This document shows positions 11,321 to 20,830 of a stretch of DNA of 64,000 nt, one piece after another. Position 1 is the first letter of the stretch; each line of letters starts with the position of its first letter. This stretch comes from Seminavis robusta (taxonomy: Eukaryota > Bacillariophyta > Bacillariophyceae > Naviculales > Naviculaceae). The DNA lies in the NCBI GenBank assembly GCA_903772945.1, contig CAICTM010000239.1, forward strand, positions 23,468 to 87,467, written 5' to 3'. The notes below the pieces were generated by a model. That model did not search any database. It saw only the letters and a list, made by a program, of their open reading frames with translations, and was not told the origin of the DNA. The position numbers and the translations under genes were made by a program.

Positions 11321-12511
11321 TACAGGCTGAATTTAAACTATCGAGACAAACGCAAGCCCGCTCCCGGTAAGACATTCGAATGCGAACCGGAACCTCTTGG
11401 AACGTTCCTGGAAAAGACTTAGGGGACATATAGCCTTAACCTTAATATCTACTGACATCACTCGGATCAATGGAAGCCACTCGTACAGTAGTCTACTCGT
11501 ATGGTCCTCTTCTTTCATTTTATTGGCGATCGATACCTCTATCTTTACTCTATCAAGATGATGCTATCTCCTCTACAGCAGCTACTCCTCTTAACAAAGG
11601 CTACTACTCACCACCATGACAGGCTCCTCTTGTTTGGTTAGTGGCAGTGGCGCCTGGCGGCCTCGGTCGATGGCAGGAGCCTTTGTTCGACGGATCCATG
11701 ACAGCAATGATGACTTTCACGGAGCGACCATGACGCCTCCTCTTCCACGGAGCGAGCGGAGCGATCTAGCCATCCGACAACAACCGGCTACTACTAATGC
11801 AACAAGCGAAAGCGAAAGCGACGCCTCGACAATGGCTCTGCTTCTTCGGTGCGGCGGCTCGATTCGATTCTTTCGGTCGACGACTACTTTTCCACGGATC
11901 GACGACGACTCTTCCGGCAGACGCATGACAAGGAAGGCTCCTTCTAGTGCTACTACAAAGGAACAAGCGTCATCTACACTACTACTGTATTGACTGGTTG
12001 ACCGACAACAAACAAACAGGAAATCTTCTCCGTTGCTTTGGTGGCCATCAAGCCAACAATCCTCTTTGAAACTTTGGGATGGGTCCTCCAGTCTTCATGC
12101 AAAGCCATCCACTCCTCTACCATACGTTACAGTGTAGATTGGGTGCTGAGAGTGAGGACTAGAGCACCTTTCCCATGGAGAAGTCCATGGTGAAATGACA
12201 ACAAAGTGCAATCCAAGCCTGATTTTTCATTGAGGCTCCATAGGAAACCTTGGAGATAGCTAATGCTTTTCAGAGGGAGTGTCTGTGAGTGTGTTGGGGA
12301 GCTAGTCCTCTGAAAGCATTAGCTATCTCAATGTATTGGTAAAGCTAATAGCCTTTTGGTCAACTCTGTTGCCATGGTGATAAAATTCAATTTATTTTCT
12401 TCAATCTTTTCTTTGTGGGAACCAGTCATTTCAATGCAGGATTCGTGAAATGACCACTTCTGTTAGAAATGACCGCTTACGATTTCGGTTTGGCCAAAAC
12501 GAGAATTCATT
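11321..12511 (+). repeat. 1.2-kb dispersed repeat, copy A
   Basis: This stretch aligns along its length with 44286-45434 in the same orientation. Shared blocks include GACATATAGCCTTAACCTTA, ACCACCATGACAGGCTCCTC, CTCCTCTTCCACGGAGCGA and TTTCAATGCAGGATTCGTGA. Open frames inside are short and not conserved between the copies, so it is unlikely to be protein-coding. It contains a hairpin (12253-12329). No terminal inverted repeats or target duplication were seen. Confidence 0.75.
12253..12329 (+). other. Hairpin with near-invariant loop, copy A
   Basis: The left arm at 12253-12276 and right arm at 12307-12329 form about 23 base pairs with one bulged T. The loop of about 30 nt (GGAGTGTCTGTGAGTGTGTT core) is almost identical in copy B, although the stem sequence is not. 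Confidence 0.75.
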
Positions 12512-13391
12512 TTTACACCTGTCAGAGGTAAAAGAAGTCATCCTGTAGGACATCAAAAGCAACCCAACAAGAATAGCAGAGCGCAATGACTGCTTAATCG
12601 GGTTCTTCCAAATGCCGAAGTTGGCTGACAATGACTTTTACCTCCTTTTACTGTACTGCTAGCTAGCTAGCCAGCAACTCCAGTAGTTAGTTTAGCTCGA
12701 GGGGTCGAGCCTCTATTTTATGATCGTATGATCTACCGGTACCGGTACCGGCTCATCAAGACTGAGGGAAGCGCATTGCACGAAGAAAGGTACCGCACGA
12801 CGTACGACTGTACGAGCGCATAACTCATAAGTCATACAGTACTGTAGGACGGCTACGGCGACACCGGTACGGTTGCCTCTACTCCGCAATAACGATTACT
12901 GAGTATACTCGAGTACTGTTTACTACAGTTGTATCCAGCAGGACTTCCGCAACATGGACGGTATTAATAGTAGAGTACTAGTACATATTTATTGCAATGT
13001 GTACTTCAGCCCAATTAATTAAAGGGCAAGTTGCTTGTTCCAGTGCCAAATGCCAATAGGAACACAGAAACAGAACTTGAATGACTACAAATCGGGTCCT
13101 CATATCCCATTTGACGCAGGATGACTCAAAGACCATTTATTTTGGGTACTGTATCCTATTTACTATTTAAAAGTTAAGGTCTAACTTGAAGCACTAAAAG
13201 TCGTCTGCGTAGCTGCGAAGTGCGAAGGCAACCCAACACACGCTCCAGGATTTTTTCCGATCTGTTCCACTGGGGCCTGACCCTGACTTCCTCTCGACGC
13301 GACTCTTCTCGAAAACATCTTTTGCTCTCTCTCTGCTCATAAAACCAACTCATCAACCACCCAGGCAGCACGCAAAAGGAAGGAATTGACC
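12512..13391. other. Intergenic region upstream of the AhpD-like gene
   Basis: About 0.9 kb with no recognisable gene. It contains palindromic GGTACCGGTACC-type and GCTAGCTAGC-type motifs near 12660 and 12740. The promoter of the next gene should lie at its right end. Confidence 0.4.
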
Positions 13392-14534
13392 ATGGCTTCT
13401 TCAGAAGCTACACGCAAGAGCATCAGAAAGTACTTTGGCCTTGGAGGCTTGTTTGCCATGGGTAACAATGGTCCATTCACTATGCATGATATTGATCCAG
13501 ATCTCTTCCCAGCTGTCTGGTCCTTCATTGCCGAAGTTTTGGAAACCGAAGTGGGCTTGAACCGTTTGGTAGTGGAAGAACTGTCTGTCTTTTACAGCAA
13601 GAAGAACGATTGTCCTATTTGTATCATGGCTCACACCTTGTTGGAAGAGGCCGCCAAAGCTGTGGACGATGAAGATGTCAAAATTTCCAGCCAAGCCAAG
13701 GCTTATGCAGAAACTGTCTACATGGCCACCACCTTGGGTGAACCCATCCCAGATACAGATCAGCTCGTCAAGATGTACCCGGATCTGTCGGAAACCAACC
13801 GTGCTGAGATTGCCATTGTTCTGCTAGTGTACCAATACATGAACCGCGTTGTCCGGGCTCTGTTGGGCGAACATGTTTCCACAGCAATGTTTGGCATTCC
13901 TCATCCTGTTGCTGCAGTTGTGGAGAATGAAAAGGGCCATTGGCTCTACAAGAAGGTGCTCAAACCCTTCCTTTCCCAGGGTATGAAAAACAAAGGTGAG
14001 CCTGGGATCACCCTAAACCTCTTTCCCAAGGAAGCAGCTGACTTTGAGCTCCCGTTTCACTTGGCCAATGCCAAGTTGGCTGGACATGAACGTGCTCGTT
14101 CATTGGCCCGCCTCTACAACCTGATTGACAAGCTCTACAACAGCAAGATCAGCAAGATTGTTTCCAGCAAAGTCATTGCAATCCTGGATGACCCAGACAA
14201 CCAGGCACCCAGAGGGGTGGGAACGATCAAATACTGGGCTTTGGTGCACATGCCAGACCAGGTGTTCAAGAAGCAGTTGTCCGAGAAGATTGATCAGAGA
14301 GTGGCACAAGTTCTCCTCATGGTTGATATCATGCCTGATGCCCTGATGGGCTCCTCTTGCTGGAAGAAGGTCAGAAAGCAATTGGGAGATGAACAGACAC
14401 GACTTGTTGTATTCTGGTGGGCACTACGGTGCACACTTGTCATGCAGGCCAAGGGATTGACACCACCTGGTGATAAAGCTGGGACAAAGTCTGTGACGGA
14501 AGAGTCAGAAGAGTCGGACAAATTCTACATGTAG
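13392..14534 (+). CDS. AhpD-like (carboxymuconolactone decarboxylase fold) protein, copy 1
   Basis: Single-exon gene of 380 residues. The ATG at 13392 is chosen because its context (ACCATGGCTTCTTC) and the homology with copy 2 both begin there. The key motif is CPICIMAH at residues 74-81, the CxxCxxxH signature of AhpD-like peroxidase/disulfide-relay domains, inside a helical N-terminal half. The rest is helical and charged with no other motif I know; at 380 residues it is about twice a bacterial AhpD. The copy at 32041-33183 differs at about 30 residues by eye, and similarity extends about 105 bp past the stop but not upstream of the ATG. A redox or peroxide-detoxifying role is inferred from the motif only. 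Confidence 0.8.
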   Translation: MASSEATRKSIRKYFGLGGLFAMGNNGPFTMHDIDPDLFPAVWSFIAEVLETEVGLNRLVVEELSVFYSKKNDCPICIMAHTLLEEAAKAVDDEDVKISSQAKAYAETVYMATTLGEPIPDTDQLVKMYPDLSETNRAEIAIVLLVYQYMNRVVRALLGEHVSTAMFGIPHPVAAVVENEKGHWLYKKVLKPFLSQGMKNKGEPGITLNLFPKEAADFELPFHLANAKLAGHERARSLARLYNLIDKLYNSKISKIVSSKVIAILDDPDNQAPRGVGTIKYWALVHMPDQVFKKQLSEKIDQRVAQVLLMVDIMPDALMGSSCWKKVRKQLGDEQTRLVVFWWALRCTLVMQAKGLTPPGDKAGTKSVTEESEESDKFYM

Positions 14535-15879
14535 GTTTGGTGGAAGGTTGAGGAAGGAAGGAGGTTCATTCTAGCTAGGTTGAGATGGATACCAAGCATG
14601 CATAATAGATAATAGCCATTGATTCATTTGAATTGCGCATCACTCCTGCTTCATCCGGATAGAACTATGGTAGCTGTCCCTCTGTCCGTATGGGTCTTCG
14701 AAAGACGGAAACGGCCCATATGACAGGTTACCGTATTGGGGTTAGGAGTCCTCTGTGGATTCGATTCATGGTTCCTCATGGTGTTGATTGAAAACTAAAA
14801 TACATCTGGATCTGCATTCAACCACGGTGGGTGCGGGCCACAGGATTATCCCCATGGTCGTTGACCGACATGGATCGAGGCTGTTGCGCATTGCTGATGC
14901 CTTCGTCCCACAACGGTTGCACTGGAGCTAATGTATTCCGGAGAGCGATCTTTCAGTACGGCCAAGCTCCACCACACGGCACGTATCATGGCTTGACACA
15001 GGCAATCTCGGAGCAGGTGTGGATCAATGCCGTTAATCCTACGAGCTTTGTCTTGCCCAGGCAAGGTTGCGGCATGATACCCGCTTGAGATACGATGGAG
15101 TTTACCTGAAATGCAAAATAGCAAAACGTGACGACGGTGCCACTTGGAACGCACCAAAGAAATGGACAATTGATCCAGACTGGTCTTACTCCTTTGTGTC
15201 TTTTCCCTCGGCATCGCGGCCTGCGCTGAGCAATGCCAGCAAGCTCAGCATGACAGCTTGCGAATGCAGCGACGCCAAACATCCAAATCTATCTGGAGAG
15301 GACTGGGGCGTCCAACTCCAGTCCGGTGTGGACCGCTGTCCGCCCTATGCAGCCTCATAGCCCGTCTAGTTCTCCTTCGGCACCCCCGGGGCACTACGAC
15401 GACACTCATGGCCCGAATGGTGGGCCAACTCCGGTTCAAGTACAAGGATCCATTCCGGCTGAGCCTGCCCCCTGGAGCCTCTCCTTCTGGTTCCATCTGA
15501 AGAACTTCTCCGGACTCATCAAACGACAGAATCCACTCGGAAGCCCCAATGCTCAAAAAACTGAACGTCTATTAGCAGATCCAGACAAGAAGTGCTTAAG
15601 GATGACCCGCGAGCCGAGGCCCGGGTGTTGAAGCCCCAATGCTACACCAACTCCAGGACTAGCACAAGGGCCCATACTGAGCCCAACTCTTGGTACATCT
15701 CAAGGCCCCTTCTAGTTCAAGCCACTTGAGGCCCCACTTTAGATAGGCTCAACACCAGGATTCACCCCAAGCCCCATAGCTGGAAAAACTCTAGGCAGGT
15801 CGGACTAGCACAATAACCCAGCACCCTGAGCCACATATCGGCAAACCTTCAGGCTCTGCCTCTTGAGGACTCACTCAAG
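14535..15879. other. Unassigned region downstream of the AhpD-like gene
   Basis: The first 105 bp are the conserved 3' UTR shared with copy 2. The rest has several overlapping short frames on both strands (about 100 codons at most) with no recognisable domain. Short CCCCAATGCT repeats occur near 15545-15640. Confidence 0.4.
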
Positions 15880-16340
15880 GCAGGAGAATTCAGAGCTGGG
15901 GGGCACTCATGACAGACCTTTCCAAAGCTGTGGATTTCAATGGGTTCATGGTGATTCAAATAAATGAGGCGCATGTACACAGTATATGCATGCTTAGATG
16001 GTGACGCGAGCCATTGGGGCGAGAAAGGACGATGTATTTCGGATTTTAGGGTTCCTGGTCCACACTGGAGTACCCAATCTCCAAGCGGCAGCACCCCTAG
16101 CTAGTTGTCAGCTGTGAGGAAGAGCCACACCAAAAGGAAGAGATTCCACTGACAAACAGAACAGAATGAATCTACTTTTCCAAAAACTACACCAGAAGCT
16201 GGTCTTGGAATTGGAGCAAATGGAATCGAATCAGCTGAAAATTTGAATGAAGCAGTTGAAGCGAAGAAAGGAAGCAGTGCTACCGTATGTAACTCCTGGA
16301 GCTGCAGAAGCAGAGGCAGATTTGAGTAGCTGCTCAAATC
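15880..16340 (+). pseudogene. Decayed coding element, copy 2 (unknown family)
   Basis: Fragments such as GDASHWGEKGRCISDFRVPG and the charged helix near 16110-16240 match 6340-6770 in the same order and orientation. Stops interrupt every frame. It is an independent, strongly diverged copy of the same unknown coding element. Confidence 0.4.
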
Positions 16341-16894
16341 ATATGCAGAGGACCCCAAGTGCTGCAATCCCAGCCACCTGAAACGAATGGACATCGCCAG
16401 CTCCCCTGCTGACATGGCGAAATCTCCAGTGGCAAATCGCTAGCTTGTGCAAAGAATCTCACCTCGCCGGTGACCGGCACCCACCGCAGTTCGATTAGAT
16501 TTGATTTGATTTGGGAACTACTGATCGTGCCCCTCTGGAAAGCAGATTCGCCCACGGTGCCAGGTACGTACGGTGGTAGAAGAAGAACACTCCGAAACCC
16601 AGAGTACACTATAACAATTGGCCAGTGGCTGCTCGATGACCTGCCGAACGGCTTGGCCATCGTCGACATGCATGTACATGTAGCGCCGCTGATTGTCTGC
16701 TACTAAGCTAGCTAGACTAGAGCCAAATACCGGGACTATTGCAGGCTAGCCAAATGTAGCGCTCGATGGTGCAGTGTACTTGCGAAGTGGCGTGTGCCAG
16801 CTTGTAGTCTACTGAGGAGTAAGCTAGATCGTCGTACTGCCGGTACTGGTACAGCTAGATCGCATCAATGTCAATGACAACCGGAGTATTGTTT
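16341..16894. other. Gene-free region
   Basis: Nothing recognisable; short GCTAGCTAG and GTACATGTA palindromes occur near 16675-16870. Confidence 0.35.
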
Positions 16895-17070
16895 CGGGGG
16901 GTGGAGAAAATCAATGCCATTGTTCTAGCACTGTTATCAACGTTTACCAATGTTTACCACTGTAAAAATGACATTGGTGGACAGTGGACAGTTGACATTG
17001 TCTACCATTGCATTGATCATGGTTTACCGTGGTTGGCATTGGATGGCACTGGATTTCTCCACTTCCCCAG
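16895..17070. mobile_element. Decayed MITE related to 18610-18893
   Basis: The ends GGGGGGTGGAGAAAATCAAT and GGATTTCTCCACTTCCCCAG are imperfect inverted repeats matching the termini of the better-preserved element at 18.6 kb. The interior likewise has GTTTACCACTGT-type short repeats. Confidence 0.55.
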
Positions 17071-18607
17071 TTCGTTAGACCATTTCAGCAAAGAGTGCCT
17101 GATTTACTGTTGGGAAATTTATTCTCAGGCCTCGAATGGATCTTTCATTCGCCGATGACCGTTTGGTTGGATCTCCCCAGTGCTCGTAACAATAGTAAAT
17201 AGACAGCTTTACAAGACTTAGTACACCATTGTACCATAGTACATAGTACACGTACCATACTAGTAGCATAGAAACAATGTTCATAACTTGAAGAACGCAG
17301 CTACAAACTGGTTAACTGGTTTGCGAACTCTAGCGCTTCGCCTCATTTTAAAATGAATTAAGTACCAGTACTGTGTGTACTGTGTAATAGCTTTTTAAAA
17401 AACCTTTCTTGCATGAACAATGACTCACACAGCTGTCACAAAAAAATGCACAATGGCATAGGACAATGCCTGAGGTAGAAAGCCTGATAAGGACCTGGTG
17501 TGTAGTCTAAGGTTAGCCGTAGTCTAGATAGATAGACTGTAGATCTTCGCGCTTCGGGGATCACTAAACATCACGCCCCGGTCTTTTAAAAAAAGTGTCT
17601 GTATTAGTCTAGAGCACACGTAACCCGCATGGTAACCGGTCCAGCAAGGCGCTTTTCGCTCAATTTGATACTCAGGAGCAATGACAATGTATTGGCTACT
17701 GGCTGGCCAGCCATGTACCGTAGGCAGTGCTTGTTGCAGCAGGCTAAAGTATGGTGAATGTTTGCTGTCTGCTCTTCTTTGAGTACCCCAGAGCAAAGCA
17801 TCTGTCACCTTCTACCTGTCTACTGCCTACCGGTACACACCGGTACTGAGCTACGAGCAGGTACGGTATGGATGCGGTATTCGGGAGGGAAGAATCCAAC
17901 CGTAAGACTTTGAAAGCGTTACAGTTCCTCCCACGACTCAGAGTATCCGTGAGTAGATTGAGTCATGTTTTATGAGTCAACACGATGGAACAGAGAACGC
18001 TGGCAAGAACACGTTCTCAATGAAACCAAAGGACACGGTAAATTGGAGTATTCGACAGGAGTAAAGCATCCTGCCAACGAACCGTTTCCCGCAGATACCA
18101 CGTTGACTTCCGTATGAACCGAGATCAACTACCACGATGCATTGATCCAACACGCTACCAACTAGCTTTACTGATCGCATCAATCAAAGCTCACAACACA
18201 GATTATGAATTACTAAGAAGCGAACTTTGCATTTACCTTGCACTCGTCTTGAATAGTTGCAGTTGATCTCGTTGGGTGGTAGCTACCTCTACAAGATCCC
18301 TCTATTCAAGTAGTATTTCCCCACGTTAGCAACTTGAAGAACTCGACTTCTAACTTCTAATAGCTCTTCTAATACAATGTCATGGGCAAAGAATGCCTCT
18401 ACTACTAGCTAGCTAGACTCAAATGTGATTGAAGCAGCTATTGAAGCCATACTGGTACCGTTCTGAGCAGCATGACTTTTGTGGAGAGTCCCTACATTAT
18501 TATTATTATTATTTTATTTTATTCAGCTGTTTATTCCTGGAAAGTGGTATTGCTGGCTGCTGGCACTGTGGGGTTGAGCCTCAGTGCTCTGATTTCTGAA
18601 TGACCAT
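17071..18607. other. Gene-free region
   Basis: About 1.5 kb with only short frames and TAG/CTAG-rich sequence. A (TTA)n microsatellite lies near 18496-18515. No gene or RNA recognised. Confidence 0.4.
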
Positions 18608-18609
18608 TA

Positions 18610-18893
18610 CTGGGGGATGGAGAAATCCATTGCCAATCATTGTCCCCATTGTTTTTGGCGAGGGATGTATGGCTTACCACTGCCAACTACTGTTTCAACA
18701 GTGGTACCATTGTTACTGCTACCTACCACGGTCTCCGATATCTTTACCACTGTTTACCACTGTCTTTACTTCTGTTTACCGCTGTCAACCACTGCCAACC
18801 ACTGTCAACCGCTGTCAACCACTGTTTACCACTGTCTTGCAATGAGTGGGCACGGATGGGCAATGAATGGCATTGGATTTCTCCATCCCCCAG
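18610..18893. mobile_element. 284-bp MITE with TA target duplication
   Basis: The element begins CTGGGGGATGGAGAAATCCA and ends with its near-perfect inverted repeat (TGGATTTCTCCATCCCCCAG), with similarity continuing to about 33 bp. It is flanked on both sides by TA, the target preference of Tc1/mariner-type elements. The interior is a degenerate array of TACCACTGTT/TCAACCACTG units of about 10 bp. Confidence 0.8.
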
Positions 18894-18950
18894 TAGAGCA
18901 CCCCACTTGTTTGCTGAGATCAAACAAACAAAACGTTTAAATCCTGAATC

Positions 18951-19102
18951 CTATGAATTCGCTCGCGGATTCATAGCGACAGCCGTGCTGCCAACTCCAT
19001 CTGATCTGATACAATGGGCTAATGCTGAAGCTACTCTACTCTGGGACACTAAGAATGGGCGTTAACTTGGGCTTACTGTTTAAAGTTTACCCTTGTTGTA
19101 TA
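18951..19102 (-). repeat. Split direct repeat B2 (outer)
   Basis: Matches 19330-19482 except for a few changes near its left end. It begins with an inverted repeat CTATGAAT...ATTCATAG that may be part of the recombination site. Confidence 0.85.
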
Positions 19103-19116
19103 GGGCGGGTTTGGGG

Positions 19117-19329
19117 ATGAAAGCAAGGTAAGCTAGTCCAAGTACACTGTATCAGTTGTCTGTCAATTCTGTTGTATTGACTCTGTCGTTCCTTTTGTCG
19201 GCAACTCTTCTGTGCGCTGCGATAAAAGGGAGGAGAAAAAGGAGACAATGGCCTTTTGCTGTGACCCGGCAAAGCTCGAGTCACTAGTCAAACAAGACTG
19301 CCAGTTCTCCTTTTTAGCATGGCTGTACA
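19117..19329 (-). repeat. Split direct repeat A2 (inner)
   Basis: 213 bp, matching 31466-31678 with one visible substitution (GTGCGCTG against GTGGGCTG). It abuts B1 directly at 19329/19330. Confidence 0.9.
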
Positions 19330-19482
19330 CTATGAATCCGCTTCGCAGATTCATAGCGACAGCCGTGCTGCCAACTCCATCTGATCTGATACAATGGGCT
19401 AATGCTGAAGCTACTCTACTCTGGGACACTAAGAATGGGCGTTAACTTGGGCTTACTGTTTAAAGTTTACCCTTGTTGTATA
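19330..19482 (-). repeat. Split direct repeat B1 (inner)
   Basis: Adjacent to A2. The A2/B1 junction carries an inverted repeat (CTATGAATC, 10-nt spacer, GATTCATAG), the expected position of the tyrosine-recombinase crossover. Confidence 0.9.
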
Positions 19483-19649
19483 CCATTGTGTCCCATTGCG
19501 AGTGCTGTAGTGCTCCGTCCGGTCCGTGCCATGGAAGGGGCGGGATGCACTGCAGCGTGAGGTAGAGAGTGTGGAGTGTATGCTTGTGTGTTTGTGGCAG
19601 GCCAGCTTGATGGGCCGGGAGTGCAGTGTGGTGTGTGGGAAGGATATGA

Positions 19650-20830
19650 TTATGAGTGAAGGGTTGGGCCCCGGATGCGCCGGAATGGAATGGCTTTGGA
19701 CATTCGGGTAGACACGCCGGCGGCGAAGGCGCTGATTTGTTCATGGATGTAGTGCATGAAGGTTGTGGAGCTCCAGCGCCCAATTTTCTTGATGGTTGGG
19801 ATGGGCACCCCATTCAAGTACATGGCCATTGCGCCGCCAGCTGGCAGGGAGTGGCTGCTGACATCGTCATGGTCGTACCCGAGTTTGTAGAGGCCTGTGT
19901 CCTGAGCAGCTTGGCGGAGTGTGTTGTTGATTTGATCAGCGGAGACTTGCCGGAGTTTCTGGTAGAGTGGATGACTGTAGTGAAAGATTCCGAGATTGAG
20001 GGTGTTGTGTTTGGATTCGGGGCTGTGAGTGAGGATGTGGTGGACCCGGCGGGCAAGGGACTTGATTGGGCAGGTGGAAGTGCCGATGGCTTCATGATGT
20101 ATCTGTTGACCCTCGCGCCCGGTTTTTTGGCGTGGGATGCGAACGGTGACCTCCTTTGCCTGAGACAGTCTTGCCAGAGAGGAGTGGAGGGGGATGACGT
20201 GTCCTTGGGCATCGCGAAAGGTGATATCTTTGACCCGAAAGGGGATGGTGTTGCGCTGCTTGGTTCTGGGTTTGGTGTACTCGCTGACCCGGAGGAGGAA
20301 GTAGAAGGCAATGTTGATGAGGTCGGCAATGGCCTGGTGCTGGTGGGATTGAGCCGTGTTGGGTGTGACGGTATTGAGGAGGTGCTCCGGCAGGGTGACT
20401 GGCACTGCCAGTTGTGGCTTGGTGGCGGGGTCTTCACGGCGATAAGTCTTGAGCATGTCTTGGAGTGCCACCCAGTAGTGGCCATGCGCACCGTCTTGGT
20501 ACACTGGGTTCGGCTTTTCAGCCAGCTGGTGGGTCTTGCCGATGGCCCACAGCGCGTCGCGGACTGACCCAACGCGAACTCGGTGTCCACGACCCGCATG
20601 CCCCTCACGGACGTGACGGGTGAAGCCTTGGAGGAGAGCAACCCGTGTTTCTGCTGCAACGCCGGCGAGAAGGGATCCATTTGTTGTTCCCGGGTGAAGG
20701 CTTGCCAGTGACGCCAATAACGGCTCCGCATTGCTTCAGACGCAGCCAGGATCCCGTTGGCGGCATCTTGCCGCGCAGAACGGTATAGACGAGCGAGATG
20801 ATGTTGTCGGTCGGGCGGAGCGGCAGCCAC
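19650..20830 (-). pseudogene. DIRS tyrosine recombinase, frameshifted
   Basis: The N-terminal core-binding part (SEAMRSRYWRHWQAF) is read in one frame (from 20830) and the rest (LLQGFTRHVREGH onward) in another (to 19650), so there is a frameshift near 20.64 kb. The catalytic domain shows LLRVSEYTKP, the lysine region VRIPRQKTGR, then HSLPAGGAMAM and IGRWSSTTFMHYIHEQ with the terminal nucleophile Tyr. The family consensus at the second box is HxLR; here the codon after HSL is CCA, so the catalytic Arg is Pro. The 5' end overlaps the RT frame. Two independent lesions suggest an inactive enzyme. Confidence 0.85.

Noticed and set aside
19656-20567. 303-codon plus-strand frame opposite the DIRS recombinase
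   Set aside because: It is the antisense shadow of a clearly recognisable tyrosine recombinase and has no domain of its own.
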